Counted from the stretch's first letter, positions 17,677 through 26,897 are shown. The stretch: DNA of 64,000 bases from Sphingomonas sp. CCH21-G11 (GCF_001555965.1 NZ_LSHX01000024.1:114814-178813), one strand, 5' to 3'. The notes: a model not told the origin generated them from the letters alone. A program made the numbers and translations.

Positions 17677-18018
17677 GGCCGGTTTCGCCTTTCGCTGATC
17701 GCGCGGGACGCCGTCGATCCGGCCGAAGCACGGACCGTTGCCGATACGACATTCCGGCCCGCCCTGCCGCCGCTCATCGTCATGCTACTCACTAACCTGA
17801 TCAGGCGACAACGCCTTACCCCCAAGACGATCGATTTGCCATCGACCCTACCACAAATTTACGCACGCTTTGTCCGGATGGATGCATCGCTTTAGACCAA
17901 AACGGAGCTTTACCCGGACACCATCCCAAATCGAGAAGCAAGTGGCGACGTGTAGCGCGTGACTTGCCGCACGGCGCGGGCGATAGACGGATCATGCGCT
18001 CGATTCGGGACAGTTGAA
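17677..18018. other. 342-bp divergent promoter region
   Basis: Lies between the GT2 gene (minus) and a Wzy/ligase-like gene (plus), so it should hold promoters for both. The stretch around 17800-17910 is less GC-rich than its surroundings (CCACAAATTTACG). No confident -35/-10 pair or operator was identified, and no gene is seen. Confidence 0.5.
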
Positions 18019-19413
18019 ATGCGACGTTCGCGCATGGTGCGTGCTCGCATTCCAACGCATGACCGCGGTGACGGTGCGAACAACGTGCGCCGGCCGGGTG
18101 CGGACGTGCTGACCGGCGCGGCGTTGATCGTCGCCCTGTTCCTCCAGCTCACGGCCCTCGGGGCCAATACCGAGATGCTCGGGCTCCAGGCGGCGACGGC
18201 CAACATGATCGTCGCGCTGGTTGCGCTGATCTGGCTCAAACCCCCGCCGGGCTGGTGGCAACCGGCATCGGCGGTCATCGTGCCGGCAATCGCCGCCTTC
18301 GCCTGGGCGGCGATCGCCAGCGTCGCCAACCAGGGTGTCGGCGGGCTGTCGCTCGGCGTCCGGCCGGCACTGGTCGGGCTGGTGCTGCTCGCGGGCGCGA
18401 TGGGTGCCGCGACGACCGGGTTGATCGTGGGCGGATGCAGCCGCTCGCTCGACCCGCTCTGCCGCGCGTTCCTGGTTGTCGGCGCGGCGTGGATGGTGCT
18501 GTCGCTGGGGCTGCACCTGACGGAACCCGGACATGTTTGGGGCGTCGACAAAGGCCTGCAAGCCGGTCGATTTTCGGCAACGCTGCTCAATCCGAACGCC
18601 GCGGGAAGCGTGCTCGCCGCGATCGGCATCCTCGCCGCCGGTCGCCTGATCGCCAACATCCAGCATGCGGCCGAGCGATATTGGATCGACCCGCCCTTGC
18701 CGGCGCTGGCGTTCAACGGTGCCGCTTTGCTGCTCGCTGCGCTACTGACGGCGATGACGCAGTCGCGCGCCGCCGCAGCGATGCTGGCCGTCGGCGTCGC
18801 GATCCTGATCGTGCGCAAGCTCGGCGCGCGCACCCACCGTCTGCGCTGGCCGCTGATGGGCACCGTCGCAGCTCTTGTCGCCATCATGTTCGCGGCCCTG
18901 ATCGTCACGGGACCATCGTTCGCGAAAATCGCGATGACCGGCGACGACCTGAGGCTCCGGGTCGAGGCGATCCGTCACTTCGGTGCCCTGACCGCCGGCT
19001 CGCCATGGTTCGGCTATGGCTATGGTGCGTTCGACGCGCTCAACGCCGCGCATCTCGACCCGGTCACCGCGCGCCTGTTCTGGAATTTCGGTGCCGCGCA
19101 CTCATCGCCGATCAGCGCCGCGATTCAATATGGCTGGCCATTTGTCGGCTTGCTGACCGTCAGCATCGCGACCGCCGCGACCATGGTCACCCGCACGTGG
19201 CGGCACCGTCCGCCCGGCGGCGCCGCCGTCGGGATGCTGCTTGCCAGCGGCGGGATCATCGCATGTTCGCTGATCGACATTGCGCTCGACGTACCCGCGG
19301 TCGCGGCCCTGGCGGCAGCTATGGCCGGGCTGGCGATCGGCCAGTCGATGCGTCATCCCGCACCGCGAGCCCCGCGCCACCCCGTCCTGGTGCCCTCAGC
19401 GCCACGAGGATGA
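18019..19413 (+). CDS. O-antigen ligase / Wzy-like polytopic membrane protein
   Basis: 464 residues with about 11-12 predicted membrane segments and a conserved central signature, LNPNAAGSVLAAIG, then TQSRAAAAMLAVG. A large loop contains LRLRVEAIRHFG and FGYGYGAFDALNAAH, the usual Wzy_C/WaaL periplasmic loop pattern. Such proteins polymerise or ligate undecaprenyl-linked repeat units in the periplasm. The start is the ATG at 18019 (15 bases before another). Its 3' end overlaps the convergent gene at 19319 by 95 bases, which is unusual. It is one of three such proteins in the locus. Confidence 0.82.
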   Translation: MRRSRMVRARIPTHDRGDGANNVRRPGADVLTGAALIVALFLQLTALGANTEMLGLQAATANMIVALVALIWLKPPPGWWQPASAVIVPAIAAFAWAAIASVANQGVGGLSLGVRPALVGLVLLAGAMGAATTGLIVGGCSRSLDPLCRAFLVVGAAWMVLSLGLHLTEPGHVWGVDKGLQAGRFSATLLNPNAAGSVLAAIGILAAGRLIANIQHAAERYWIDPPLPALAFNGAALLLAALLTAMTQSRAAAAMLAVGVAILIVRKLGARTHRLRWPLMGTVAALVAIMFAALIVTGPSFAKIAMTGDDLRLRVEAIRHFGALTAGSPWFGYGYGAFDALNAAHLDPVTARLFWNFGAAHSSPISAAIQYGWPFVGLLTVSIATAATMVTRTWRHRPPGGAAVGMLLASGGIIACSLIDIALDVPAVAALAAAMAGLAIGQSMRHPAPRAPRHPVLVPSAPRG

Positions 19414-20119
19414 AGGGCGGCGTGCCCGCCAGCGCGGCCTGCGTCGCCATGCGCCGTTCATAGCCCAGTTCCTGATACCACAAAGCTTCGTCGACGAGCG
19501 CGGCGCGGCAGGGCTTCGACAGCATCGGCCATGCGTGCGCGCCGAACCACAGCCGCCATTCCGCCTGCGCGCGCAGGAATGGGGCGTGGCGATAGCTTTG
19601 GCAAAGGTCGGACACGGCTTCGCGCCGCCGGTCCGACAGCGCCGCAAAGTAGGCGGCCAGCACCCACAAATCGGCACGGCGAGGCGCGTCGCGCAACAAG
19701 ATCCGGACCGAGGCGCGACCAGTCGCCAGCGCCTGCGCACGCGCCCGCGGCTCCCCCGCCTTTGCGGCGAGCGCCGCATACCCGGTCGCGCAAGCGAGCA
19801 TGATCTCGGCCGGTTGTGCCCCCCCGCATCCCGCCAGCGCGGCGGCTGCCCGGCGGCGGTCGTCGGGCACCGCCGCCACCGCTGCCATGCCGCTGGCTTC
19901 GCGAAAGCGATCGAGCTCGACCTGCCGCATGACGGCGAAGGCCGCGACGCCCAGGCACAGGAGCAGGATGCCGATCATCGCATAGCGCAGGAAAATCGCA
20001 GCCCGAGACGCAGACATGGTCGCGGCACCCGCTTCGTCGGGCACGCTCAATGGCGACGCTCCCCTCACCGATGCGTCTCCCCCGGTCGCATCACGACGGC
20101 GCGCGCCGCGCCCTCGCAT
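19319..20119 (-). CDS. hypothetical membrane-anchored protein of the polysaccharide locus
   Basis: 266 residues if started at the ATG at 20119, whose TGATG overlap with the upstream kinase stop implies translational coupling. An alternative ATG at 20017 would give a 232-residue protein beginning directly before the membrane helix. After a short charged N-terminus there is one helix (about residues 45-65, FLRYAMIGILLLCLGVAAFA) and then an alanine-rich helical domain with several Trp/Arg pairs. This is reminiscent of TPR-like helical repeats but without a clear motif. I do not recognise a family. The C-terminus overlaps the convergent Wzy-like gene by 95 bases. Confidence 0.65.
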   Translation of the reverse strand: MRGRGARRRDATGGDASVRGASPLSVPDEAGAATMSASRAAIFLRYAMIGILLLCLGVAAFAVMRQVELDRFREASGMAAVAAVPDDRRRAAAALAGCGGAQPAEIMLACATGYAALAAKAGEPRARAQALATGRASVRILLRDAPRRADLWVLAAYFAALSDRRREAVSDLCQSYRHAPFLRAQAEWRLWFGAHAWPMLSKPCRAALVDEALWYQELGYERRMATQAALAGTPPFILVALRAPGRGGAGLAVRDDASTGRSPARP

Positions 20120-22266
20120 CAGTCATCGCGATATTCGCGATACCGGTGGTAGTAATAGGATGGATCGCGCTTGCCCAGCCGGCGGCGCCCGACCGACGCC
20201 ATCGACAGCACCGCGCCCATCACGTCGCTCCCGTCCTGACGCAGCAGGCCCAATGCCGCGCGGGCGGCGTGAACGGCGGTCTGCTCCGCCTTGATCACGA
20301 AGATCGAGGTGTCGGCGAGCGCGGCGACGATCCGCGAATCCGCGACCGCCAACGTGGGCGCATTATCCAGGATGACGAAGCGGTATCGCGTGCGGAGCTC
20401 GTCGATCAACTTGCGCATCGCGGCACCGCTGAACAGATCCACCGTCCCCGAAGGCGCGGTGCGCATCGGCAGGATGTGCATGCCGGTACGGTCGTCCTGA
20501 ATGATCTCGTCGGCGGCGCGCGCTTCGCCGCGCAACACTGCGCCGACCCCGCCATGGCCACCCTCGACGCCGATGCCCTTCAGCCCGCCGCGCCGTTCGT
20601 CGCAATCGACCAGGATGACGCTGTCCCCGCTGATCGCCATGATGCGGCCGAGCCCGACCGACGTCGTGGTCTTGCCCTCGCCGGGCAGCGACGACAGCAC
20701 CGCGATGACGCGCGGCTCGCGCGCGTCGAGCATCAGCGAGTTGCGGATCGCGCGCATCGCTTCGGCAAAGCTCGACATCGGATTGTCGACCACATAGCCG
20801 ACCGCGTCGGGGGCCCCGCGCAAGGCGCGCCGGTTCAGATAGGGCACCGAGGTGATGAACGGGATGCGCAGATGATATTCGATATCGTCCGCCGTGCGAA
20901 TCACCGACGTCATGAACTCGACGACAAGCGCCGCCGCCAGGCCGAGGATGATCCCCATGATCGCACCCAGGACCGCGAACAACGGCTTGTTCGGTACGCT
21001 GGGTTCCAGGGGCGGAACGGCCTGTTCGATGATGACGGCGGAGGATTCGCGATTTCGCTGCTCTTCGCCGGTGCGCTGCGCGGTCAGCGACAGCTGTTCA
21101 TACAGTGCCTGCTTCGCCTTTGCCTCGCGCTCCAGCGACTCCGCGGTCACGCTCGCGCGATTGTCCGCCGCCTGCTGGCCGCGCAGTTGGGCAAGCTGGT
21201 TGCGCAGGCTCGCCGCGCTCGCCTCGGCCGAACGCGCTGTCGATTCGAGTCCGGCGACGATGCGACGCGCTTCCTCGCGCAGCGACTGGTCGATCGAGGT
21301 CAATTGCTGGGTTACCCGGATCGATTCCGGATGGCGATCGCCGTAGCGGGCGTCGATCTCGGCCTTTTCGCGCAATGCCTCGGCGCGTTGACGCTGGAGG
21401 TCGGCGATGACGTTCGAACTGAGCACGCTCGACACCGCGCCGATCGCGCCGCGATCCGTCTGTTCGCGCGCGGCCGCAAGATTGGCACGCGCCGCCGCCG
21501 CCTGCGCTTCGGCCTGCGCGAGCTGAGTCGACAAGGGCGCGATCTGCTGATCGGTGACCGTGCCGGCCAACCCGCCCTCGACTATGCCGGAGCGGCCACG
21601 ATAGCTGGCGATCTGGGCTTCGAGCTGACGGAGCTCGCTCGCCAGCGTGTTGAGCCGATCGTCCAGGAAACGCGATTGCTGTGCGGCCGCCCCGGTCCGC
21701 CGGCGCACGCTGGTGTCGATATACTGCTGCATCAGCTCGTTGGTGACCGCCGCCGCCAGTTCCGGGTCGGACAGCCGGGTGGTCACGTTGACGATGTAGT
21801 TCGTGTCCTCGCGCGACACGTCGACGCGGTTGCGCAGGCTGGTGATCGCTTCCTCGACGACGGCTTCGGGTCCGCGCGCATAGGTGGCGCGATCGACGAA
21901 ATCCTCGTTGTTGGCCAGGTTGAGGTTGCGCACCACCTGCTCGGCGACGCCGCGCGAGCGAATGATCTGGACTTCGGTGTCCAGCCGCGACTGGTCGGCC
22001 TGGGGCGAATTGCTGCGCTGTTCGTTCTCGCCGGTGATCAACCGCTCGGTCGGGTCGATCCGCATCCGCCCGGTGGCGTCGAACTGCGGCGTGACGAAGA
22101 AGGTTCCGGCAATCGCGGCCGCCAGCACGACGACGGTGATCCCGGCGATCAGCAGCCAGCGGCGGACCAGAATGTCGAAAAGCTGCCGAATTCCCAGGCT
22201 TGCGCCATCCGTTCCCGAATCCACCATTTCACCCGATTCGGCAAATGTCGCATCGATTCGATTCAT
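20119..22266 (-). CDS. Wzc/GumC-type polysaccharide copolymerase with tyrosine autokinase domain
   Basis: 715 residues. It has an N-terminal Wzz domain with a helix at about 34-56, a long periplasmic coiled-coil region (about 190-410), a GNVR-like segment, and a second helix (FAVLGAIMGIILGLAAALVV). The cytoplasmic BY-kinase has Walker A PGEGKTTT (Lys532), Walker A' ILVDCDE and Walker B FVILDNAPTL. The C-terminus is a tyrosine cluster, SYYYHRYREYRDD, the expected autophosphorylation site. It controls chain length and export through contact with the GumB/Wza-like lipoprotein at 24202-24774. The start at 22266 has GAAGGACGT upstream; a longer frame lacks a ribosome site. Confidence 0.94.
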   Translation of the reverse strand: MNRIDATFAESGEMVDSGTDGASLGIRQLFDILVRRWLLIAGITVVVLAAAIAGTFFVTPQFDATGRMRIDPTERLITGENEQRSNSPQADQSRLDTEVQIIRSRGVAEQVVRNLNLANNEDFVDRATYARGPEAVVEEAITSLRNRVDVSREDTNYIVNVTTRLSDPELAAAVTNELMQQYIDTSVRRRTGAAAQQSRFLDDRLNTLASELRQLEAQIASYRGRSGIVEGGLAGTVTDQQIAPLSTQLAQAEAQAAAARANLAAAREQTDRGAIGAVSSVLSSNVIADLQRQRAEALREKAEIDARYGDRHPESIRVTQQLTSIDQSLREEARRIVAGLESTARSAEASAASLRNQLAQLRGQQAADNRASVTAESLEREAKAKQALYEQLSLTAQRTGEEQRNRESSAVIIEQAVPPLEPSVPNKPLFAVLGAIMGIILGLAAALVVEFMTSVIRTADDIEYHLRIPFITSVPYLNRRALRGAPDAVGYVVDNPMSSFAEAMRAIRNSLMLDAREPRVIAVLSSLPGEGKTTTSVGLGRIMAISGDSVILVDCDERRGGLKGIGVEGGHGGVGAVLRGEARAADEIIQDDRTGMHILPMRTAPSGTVDLFSGAAMRKLIDELRTRYRFVILDNAPTLAVADSRIVAALADTSIFVIKAEQTAVHAARAALGLLRQDGSDVMGAVLSMASVGRRRLGKRDPSYYYHRYREYRDD

Positions 22267-22307
22267 ACGTCCTTCATCCCTCAATACGCCGGGGGGCCTG
22301 CTGCCGA

Positions 22308-23636
22308 TCAATAATGCACCGTGGCCGAAACAACGCCGCGATACTCGTTAAACCGCTGTCCGATCGCCGTGCCGGTGCTGTCGCGGTCGAGATAGGACAC
22401 GCTTGCGCCCAGGCTGAGCTTGCGGTTGACGAGATAGCGCCCGCCCGCGCTCGCCTCGAGCAGATTGTCGGTGCGGTCGAGCGCGACGAAATCGTTGATC
22501 TGGTAATTCACCTGCCCGAACAGCAGGGCGTTGCGCAGCAGCTCATGGTCCGCGCGCAGCCGGAAGGTGTTGGCAAAGAAGCCGCTGGATTGCGCCACGA
22601 TCGAATCCTGCACCGTCCGATTGGCCACGGCGGTGATCGTGGTGAGCGGGGACAGGAAATATTCCAGCCGGACGTCATAGGCGAAGCCGGAGAAATCCCT
22701 GAACCGCGGGGAATCGAACGACCGCTCGATATAGCCGAAGCCGACCGTCGCGCGCACCAGCGCCGCCAGGTCGAACGTGGTCCCCGCCAGCACTTCGAAA
22801 CTGTCGCCGTCACGATTGTCGGCAAAGCCGATGATCGGCCGCTGATACGACGTCGTGCCATAGGAGGCCTGGACGAAGGCGGCTGCATCGGGATTGAAGG
22901 CGTATTCGACGCGACCGCTGCCACGATAGACATTCCGGTCCCGGAAGTCCTGATCGATGATCGTGTTGCGCGCGCCCTCGACATCCTTGAAGTCGAAACT
23001 GGTCGCGTCCGCCGCGACAGTGAACCGGAACCGGTTCGCCTGATACACGCCGCGGGCAAGCGCGGTGGCGGTCACATATTCGATCGGTCGTACCGAGTCG
23101 GCGGGGAAGGTACCCGAAAACTGCGCCTCATATCCGCGGCGGACCCGGAACGAGGTGACGGCGTTGCTGTCCCCCCCCAGATCGTAACGCGCATCGGCGT
23201 TCAGGAAGAGATTTTCCTCATCCCGTGCCGACCGCTCGGTAAAGAAACGAAAGGCACCGCCCGCGTTGACCGTGATCGCGTGGCGGTTCCAGTTGCTTTC
23301 GACGCGCACGGTCGGGTCGATCGCGAAGAACACGCTGCTCTGCCGATCGACGGTCGCCCCGTCGATATTGTCGGACACCCCGATGCCCGTGGTCAGCGAC
23401 GGATAGAGGGTCAGCGTACTGACCGGCAGGCCGATCGGCTGATATTCGGGGCGTGCCCGATCGAGCACGCCCTCGTTGCGGCCGCGATTGACCTGAAAGG
23501 GGATGTTCGTGCCCAGGAACGGACCGAAAATCTCGTTCTCCGTTCGCGCCTGCGACTGGGCAAGCGCGCTGTTCCCCGACACGATGGCGACGAGCGCCGC
23601 GCCGGCCGACAGCAGATATTTGGTGTTCGCGCTCAC
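22308..23636 (-). CDS. outer-membrane beta-barrel protein of the polysaccharide export module
   Basis: 442 residues. A signal peptide (VSANTKYLLSAGAALVAIVS..., cleavage after NSALA) is followed by repeated amphipathic strands rich in aromatic/Asp/Arg pairs and a terminal aromatic strand (GVVSATVHY), as in barrel proteins. The family (BBP2-type barrels beside GumB/GumC genes) is common in sphingomonad and related polysaccharide clusters and is thought to help export or surface attachment. I use the GTG at 23636 because GAGGAAGCC precedes it. It lies 41 bases upstream of the Wzc-like gene, in the same operon. Confidence 0.85.
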   Translation of the reverse strand: MSANTKYLLSAGAALVAIVSGNSALAQSQARTENEIFGPFLGTNIPFQVNRGRNEGVLDRARPEYQPIGLPVSTLTLYPSLTTGIGVSDNIDGATVDRQSSVFFAIDPTVRVESNWNRHAITVNAGGAFRFFTERSARDEENLFLNADARYDLGGDSNAVTSFRVRRGYEAQFSGTFPADSVRPIEYVTATALARGVYQANRFRFTVAADATSFDFKDVEGARNTIIDQDFRDRNVYRGSGRVEYAFNPDAAAFVQASYGTTSYQRPIIGFADNRDGDSFEVLAGTTFDLAALVRATVGFGYIERSFDSPRFRDFSGFAYDVRLEYFLSPLTTITAVANRTVQDSIVAQSSGFFANTFRLRADHELLRNALLFGQVNYQINDFVALDRTDNLLEASAGGRYLVNRKLSLGASVSYLDRDSTGTAIGQRFNEYRGVVSATVHY

Positions 23637-23688
23637 GGCTTCCTCATAAATTCTGGGACAGAGCATCGACGGACGCACGCGCCGCCAC

Positions 23689-24111
23689 TCAATCGCGATA
23701 ATCGCTGCCGCCGCCAACGCTGAACGACGGAATGGGCGCGAGCCCCGACGAACCGGTTGCCGTCGCCCCGGTCCCCACGCTGCACCCGCGAAGAACCGAG
23801 TAGAGATCACGCAGCGCCGCACTGGCCGCAGGCACCTGGACGCGGCCGCGCGCGTCGAGCAACGCCCCCAGGACGAGGTCGCACTGGTCGCGCCGCGCAT
23901 CGACCACCTGCGCAAAGCGCGCCTCGAACACGCGCGCAGGCGTGTCGACCGGCAGCGACCGCGCAAGCACCAGGATTTCCTCGACCAGTTCCTGCCTTGC
24001 GTCGCCGGCGGCCTGCTCGCCCGCCTGCACGGGCAGCGCGGCGAAGGTCAGGAAAGCGGCTGCGACGCCCGCAGACCGTAAGCCGAATCGTGAAGTGCGT
24101 GCGCTGAACAT
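23689..24111 (-). CDS. small secreted protein of the polysaccharide export operon, unknown function
   Basis: 140 residues with a signal peptide (AAFLTFAALPVQAGE, cleavage near residue 30). A helical region carries two cysteines (DQCDLVLG and LRGCSVG), probably disulfide-bonded in the periplasm, and the C-terminus is Gly/Ser-rich. No recognised domain. It lies between the GumB-like lipoprotein and the outer-membrane barrel genes with gaps of 90 and 52 bases, so it is likely part of the export machinery. The position is conserved-looking but that cannot be tested here. Confidence 0.7.
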   Translation of the reverse strand: MFSARTSRFGLRSAGVAAAFLTFAALPVQAGEQAAGDARQELVEEILVLARSLPVDTPARVFEARFAQVVDARRDQCDLVLGALLDARGRVQVPAASAALRDLYSVLRGCSVGTGATATGSSGLAPIPSFSVGGGSDYRD

Positions 24112-24201
24112 CCCAAGCCCCCTGTGTTGATCGCCCGCAGGCGGGCGCCGTCGTTCACTTCCTGCACGCCGGGACCACCGCGAAGCGGCGGCGGTCCGTT
24201 A

Positions 24202-24774
24202 CTAGAAATAGCGTTCGCCCACCCGGATCGTGTCGCCCGGGCCGACCATCAGCGTCGAGGTCAGCGGAACCACCTCTTCATTGTCCTGGCCCGCGCGCTT
24301 GATGAACACCCGCTTGCGATCGGCGCGATAGGTGAAGCCCTGCGCCGTGGCGATGGCCTGAAGCACCGTGATGCGGTCCGTAAACGGATATTCGCCCGCC
24401 CGATTGACTTCGCCCAGGATGTAGAAGGGCCGGTAAGTGAGCACTTCGACCGACACATTCGGATCGCGCAGATACCCCTCGCTCAGCCGCGCCTCGATCG
24501 TCTTGTCGAGATCGGCGACCGACACGCCACGCGCATTGACGACGCCGATCAGCGGCAACGCGAGCGTCCCGGCCTGATCGACGACGAACTCGCCGCTCAG
24601 CGTCGGTTCGTTGAATACGGTGATCCGCACCTTGTCCGCCGGCCGCAGGACATATTCGGACGGACGCACCTCGGGCTGCGCGGCGACGTCCGCGCTACCG
24701 GGGGCGTATGCCTGCTGCGCTGCACAACCCGTGAGTGCAAGCGCGAACACGGCAATCCATCTCAATACACTCAC
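24202..24774 (-). CDS. polysaccharide export lipoprotein (GumB/Wza-like)
   Basis: 190 residues. A lipoprotein signal ends in LALTGC (acylated Cys17). It is followed by a Poly_export domain (SEYVLRPADKVRITVFNEP), a SLBB-type repeat (VEVLTYRPFYILGEVNRAG) and the closing VGPGDTIRVGERYF. Such outer-membrane lipoproteins form the exit pore for exopolysaccharide and dock onto the Wzc/GumC protein encoded downstream. It is shorter than full Wza (about 380) and matches the GumB size. It is likely first in the operon running to 19319. A TTGTGCAA word lies 54 bases upstream. Confidence 0.92.
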   Translation of the reverse strand: MSVLRWIAVFALALTGCAAQQAYAPGSADVAAQPEVRPSEYVLRPADKVRITVFNEPTLSGEFVVDQAGTLALPLIGVVNARGVSVADLDKTIEARLSEGYLRDPNVSVEVLTYRPFYILGEVNRAGEYPFTDRITVLQAIATAQGFTYRADRKRVFIKRAGQDNEEVVPLTSTLMVGPGDTIRVGERYF

Positions 24775-24836
24775 AGCATGATCCCGGAACTCGTGAAACC
24801 GGGCAGGCTATGCTGCAGAACGCAAATTTGTGCAAG

Positions 24837-25427
24837 TCAGGCGCGTCGGGGCTGTGTCACGATGAACCAAGTCAGCGGATCATTCAGCGATTGTCGTGCG
24901 AGCCAGACATAGCCGGTTTTCGACCACAGACGGACCCAGTCGCTGCGGTTGTCGAGCACCATGTCGCCCTTGTGCGTGCGCACAACGAGGACGGCGTGAA
25001 GACCGACGCTGGGGATGTAGGCGGTCGCAAAGAACATCTGGTCGGCGCGCACCCCTGCACGCAGCAGCTGGTTGCGCTTGTCGATCGCAAAATCCTCGCA
25101 ATCGCCGATCCCGCCGCCCTCGTTCAGCGCCGACTGCCACCGCTCGCCGACGTCCGCTCGCGCCACGACGCGTCGATTGACCTGGCGATTGATCCGGCGC
25201 ACCAGCCGCATCTGATCCGCATCGATGGGGGCGGATCCAGTGTCTGCGGACAGCGCCGTACGGCAGCGCGCCGGCGCACGCGCGCACATTTCGGCATAGC
25301 CCGTCGGCGCGGCGACCGCGTCGCCGCTCGCCATGTAACCGCGTTCTGCGGCATGTGCGACGCTGCCCGCAAACACTGCTGCCAGCGCCGTCGCCACTCG
25401 GATCGTCACGCGCATACCAGTCTCCAC
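24837..25427 (-). CDS. transglutaminase-like cysteine proteinase (BTLCP, peptidase C93)
   Basis: 196 residues with a signal peptide (TALAAVFAGSVAHAAE). The catalytic triad is visible as Cys110 in GGGIGDCEDFAIDK, His144 in VGLHAVLVV and Asp159 in VLDNRSDW. This superfamily includes LapG, a periplasmic protease whose action on surface adhesins is controlled by c-di-GMP, but many alphaproteobacterial members sit in other contexts. Its place next to the export operon, and a PilZ gene nearby, suggest processing of a surface protein linked to the polysaccharide. This is inference. The gene stop is 62 bases from the GumB-like start. Confidence 0.85.
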   Translation of the reverse strand: METGMRVTIRVATALAAVFAGSVAHAAERGYMASGDAVAAPTGYAEMCARAPARCRTALSADTGSAPIDADQMRLVRRINRQVNRRVVARADVGERWQSALNEGGGIGDCEDFAIDKRNQLLRAGVRADQMFFATAYIPSVGLHAVLVVRTHKGDMVLDNRSDWVRLWSKTGYVWLARQSLNDPLTWFIVTQPRRA

Positions 25428-25729
25428 CGCAAGGGTGATGACGGGCTAACAGTGCGAATTTAGCGTCGAGTTGGAGGATGTGGTTAAGGCGCAATCAAGC
25501 TTCGATGTCGCGCCCGAGCCATTTTCCGGAAACTTGACAGGAACTTGGACAAGACGGGGGGCGAGTGTGTCGGACAAAATGCGGGGTCGTGCCAGATGAC
25601 CGACGTTTTTGCTCGCAGGTGCAGCAATAAATCCCTATCCTCGTTGGCGGTGCGCACGCCTGCGTGGATCTCGATGGCGGCCGTGCAGCCGCTGACGAAA
25701 ATTTGGACAATGTTCGACGGGGTTCGGGA
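25428..25729. other. 302-bp divergent spacer
   Basis: Lies between the cysteine proteinase gene (minus) and a GT2 gene (plus). It contains several lower-GC words (TTGACA at 25534, AATTTGGACAATG near 25700) but no promoter pair or gene I would defend. Confidence 0.45.
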
Positions 25730-26860
25730 ATGACGGTTTTTGCGCTGACTGCCTTCGCCGCGCTGTTGCTGTTCCTCTATCCCTACATTTTCTACCCGCT
25801 GACCCTCTATCTCTTCGCGGAGCGGCCGGTGCGGCGCATGGACTCGACCCAGCCGCTCTCGGCGACCCTGGTGTTCGCAGCGTATAACGAGGAGCGCGCG
25901 CTTCCCGCGAAAATCGCCAATCTGCGTGAGATCAAGCAGCGCCACCCCCAGATCGAGATCATCGCCTATTGCGACCTGAGCACCGACCGCACGCGCGAGC
26001 TCATCGAGGAAGCGAGCGACATCATCTCGCTGATCGCGGCGGAAAAGCGGACTGGAAAGGCGGTCGGCATGGCGCGGATGGCCGCCGTCGCGCGCGGCGA
26101 CATCTGCATCTTCACCGATGCGAACGTGATCCTCGAGCCCGATGCGATCCCGGCGCTGGCGACCTATTTCGCCGATCCCGAAGTCGGCGGCGTCGCCGGC
26201 ACGCTCCATTACACCAACGAGGATGCCAGCGCGACGGCAAGGGTCGGCGGCCTCTACTGGCGGCTGGAAGAGTGGCTGAAGCGGCTCGAATCCCGCTGCG
26301 GATCGCTGATGGGCGCGGACGGATCGATCTTCGCGACCCGTCGCAACCTGTATCCCGAAGTGCCGCCCCACCTGTTGGACGACATGACGGTGTCGATGGC
26401 AGTGCCGTTGAACGGCAAGCGGCTGGTGCAGGCCGCGGATGTCATCGCCTATGAGCGGAACGCGACGTCGTCGTCGGACGAATTCCGCCGCAAGCGCCGG
26501 ATCGCCTGCCGCGCCTTCAACACCCACCGCTATTTGTGGCCGATGATCAGCGCGCGGTTCGGCGTTGCCGACGTCTACAAATATGTCGCGCACAAGCTGT
26601 TGCGCTGGTTCGGCCTGTTGTGGCTGACGATCTTCGTTACGTTCGGCGGCCTGGCGCTGGCGCTGGCGGGCCAATGGGCGCTGATCGGCCTGTTTGCGCT
26701 GCTGGGCGGGATCGCCATCGCGCTCGGCGAAGTGAAGCTGCAGCCGTTCGTCACGCTGACCGAAGTGCTGAAGTCGATCGTCGCGACCTTTTACGGGATC
26801 GTCGATTCTCTGCGCGGCCTGACGTACCAGACCTGGGCGCCGGCCAAGTCGCGGGACTGA
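25730..26860 (+). CDS. family 2 glycosyltransferase, membrane-associated
   Basis: 376 residues. There is one N-terminal helix (3-27), then a GT-A domain with TLVFAAYNEERALPAKI, CDLSTDRT and the metal motif FTDANVI. The acceptor side has YWRLEEWLKRLES and ADGSIFATRRNL. Two C-terminal helices and QTWAPAKSRD close it. A paralogue at 16519-17676 shows the same order of motifs and the same C-terminal QTW/QTY ending, so the two genes likely add related sugars or act as alternates. The ATG at 25730 follows GGTTCGGGA. Convergent with the GMC oxidoreductase gene. Confidence 0.88.
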   Translation: MTVFALTAFAALLLFLYPYIFYPLTLYLFAERPVRRMDSTQPLSATLVFAAYNEERALPAKIANLREIKQRHPQIEIIAYCDLSTDRTRELIEEASDIISLIAAEKRTGKAVGMARMAAVARGDICIFTDANVILEPDAIPALATYFADPEVGGVAGTLHYTNEDASATARVGGLYWRLEEWLKRLESRCGSLMGADGSIFATRRNLYPEVPPHLLDDMTVSMAVPLNGKRLVQAADVIAYERNATSSSDEFRRKRRIACRAFNTHRYLWPMISARFGVADVYKYVAHKLLRWFGLLWLTIFVTFGGLALALAGQWALIGLFALLGGIAIALGEVKLQPFVTLTEVLKSIVATFYGIVDSLRGLTYQTWAPAKSRD

Positions 26861-26897
26861 CCGGCGACCATTTGCACGGGTGCCGTCCGGCCGGCCG

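Noticed and set aside
20050..22314. A 754-codon open frame antisense to the Wzc-like kinase
   Set aside because: Composition is Arg/Asp/His-rich shadow coding of a high-GC gene, while the opposite frame has a full set of kinase motifs.
24837..25427. Calling the cysteine proteinase lapG
   Set aside because: The triad fits the superfamily, but no LapD receptor or LapA-type adhesin with a defined cleavage motif is visible.
25534..25562. Possible sigma-70 promoter beginning TTGACA upstream of the GT2 gene
   Set aside because: No acceptable -10 box at 16-18 bases downstream.
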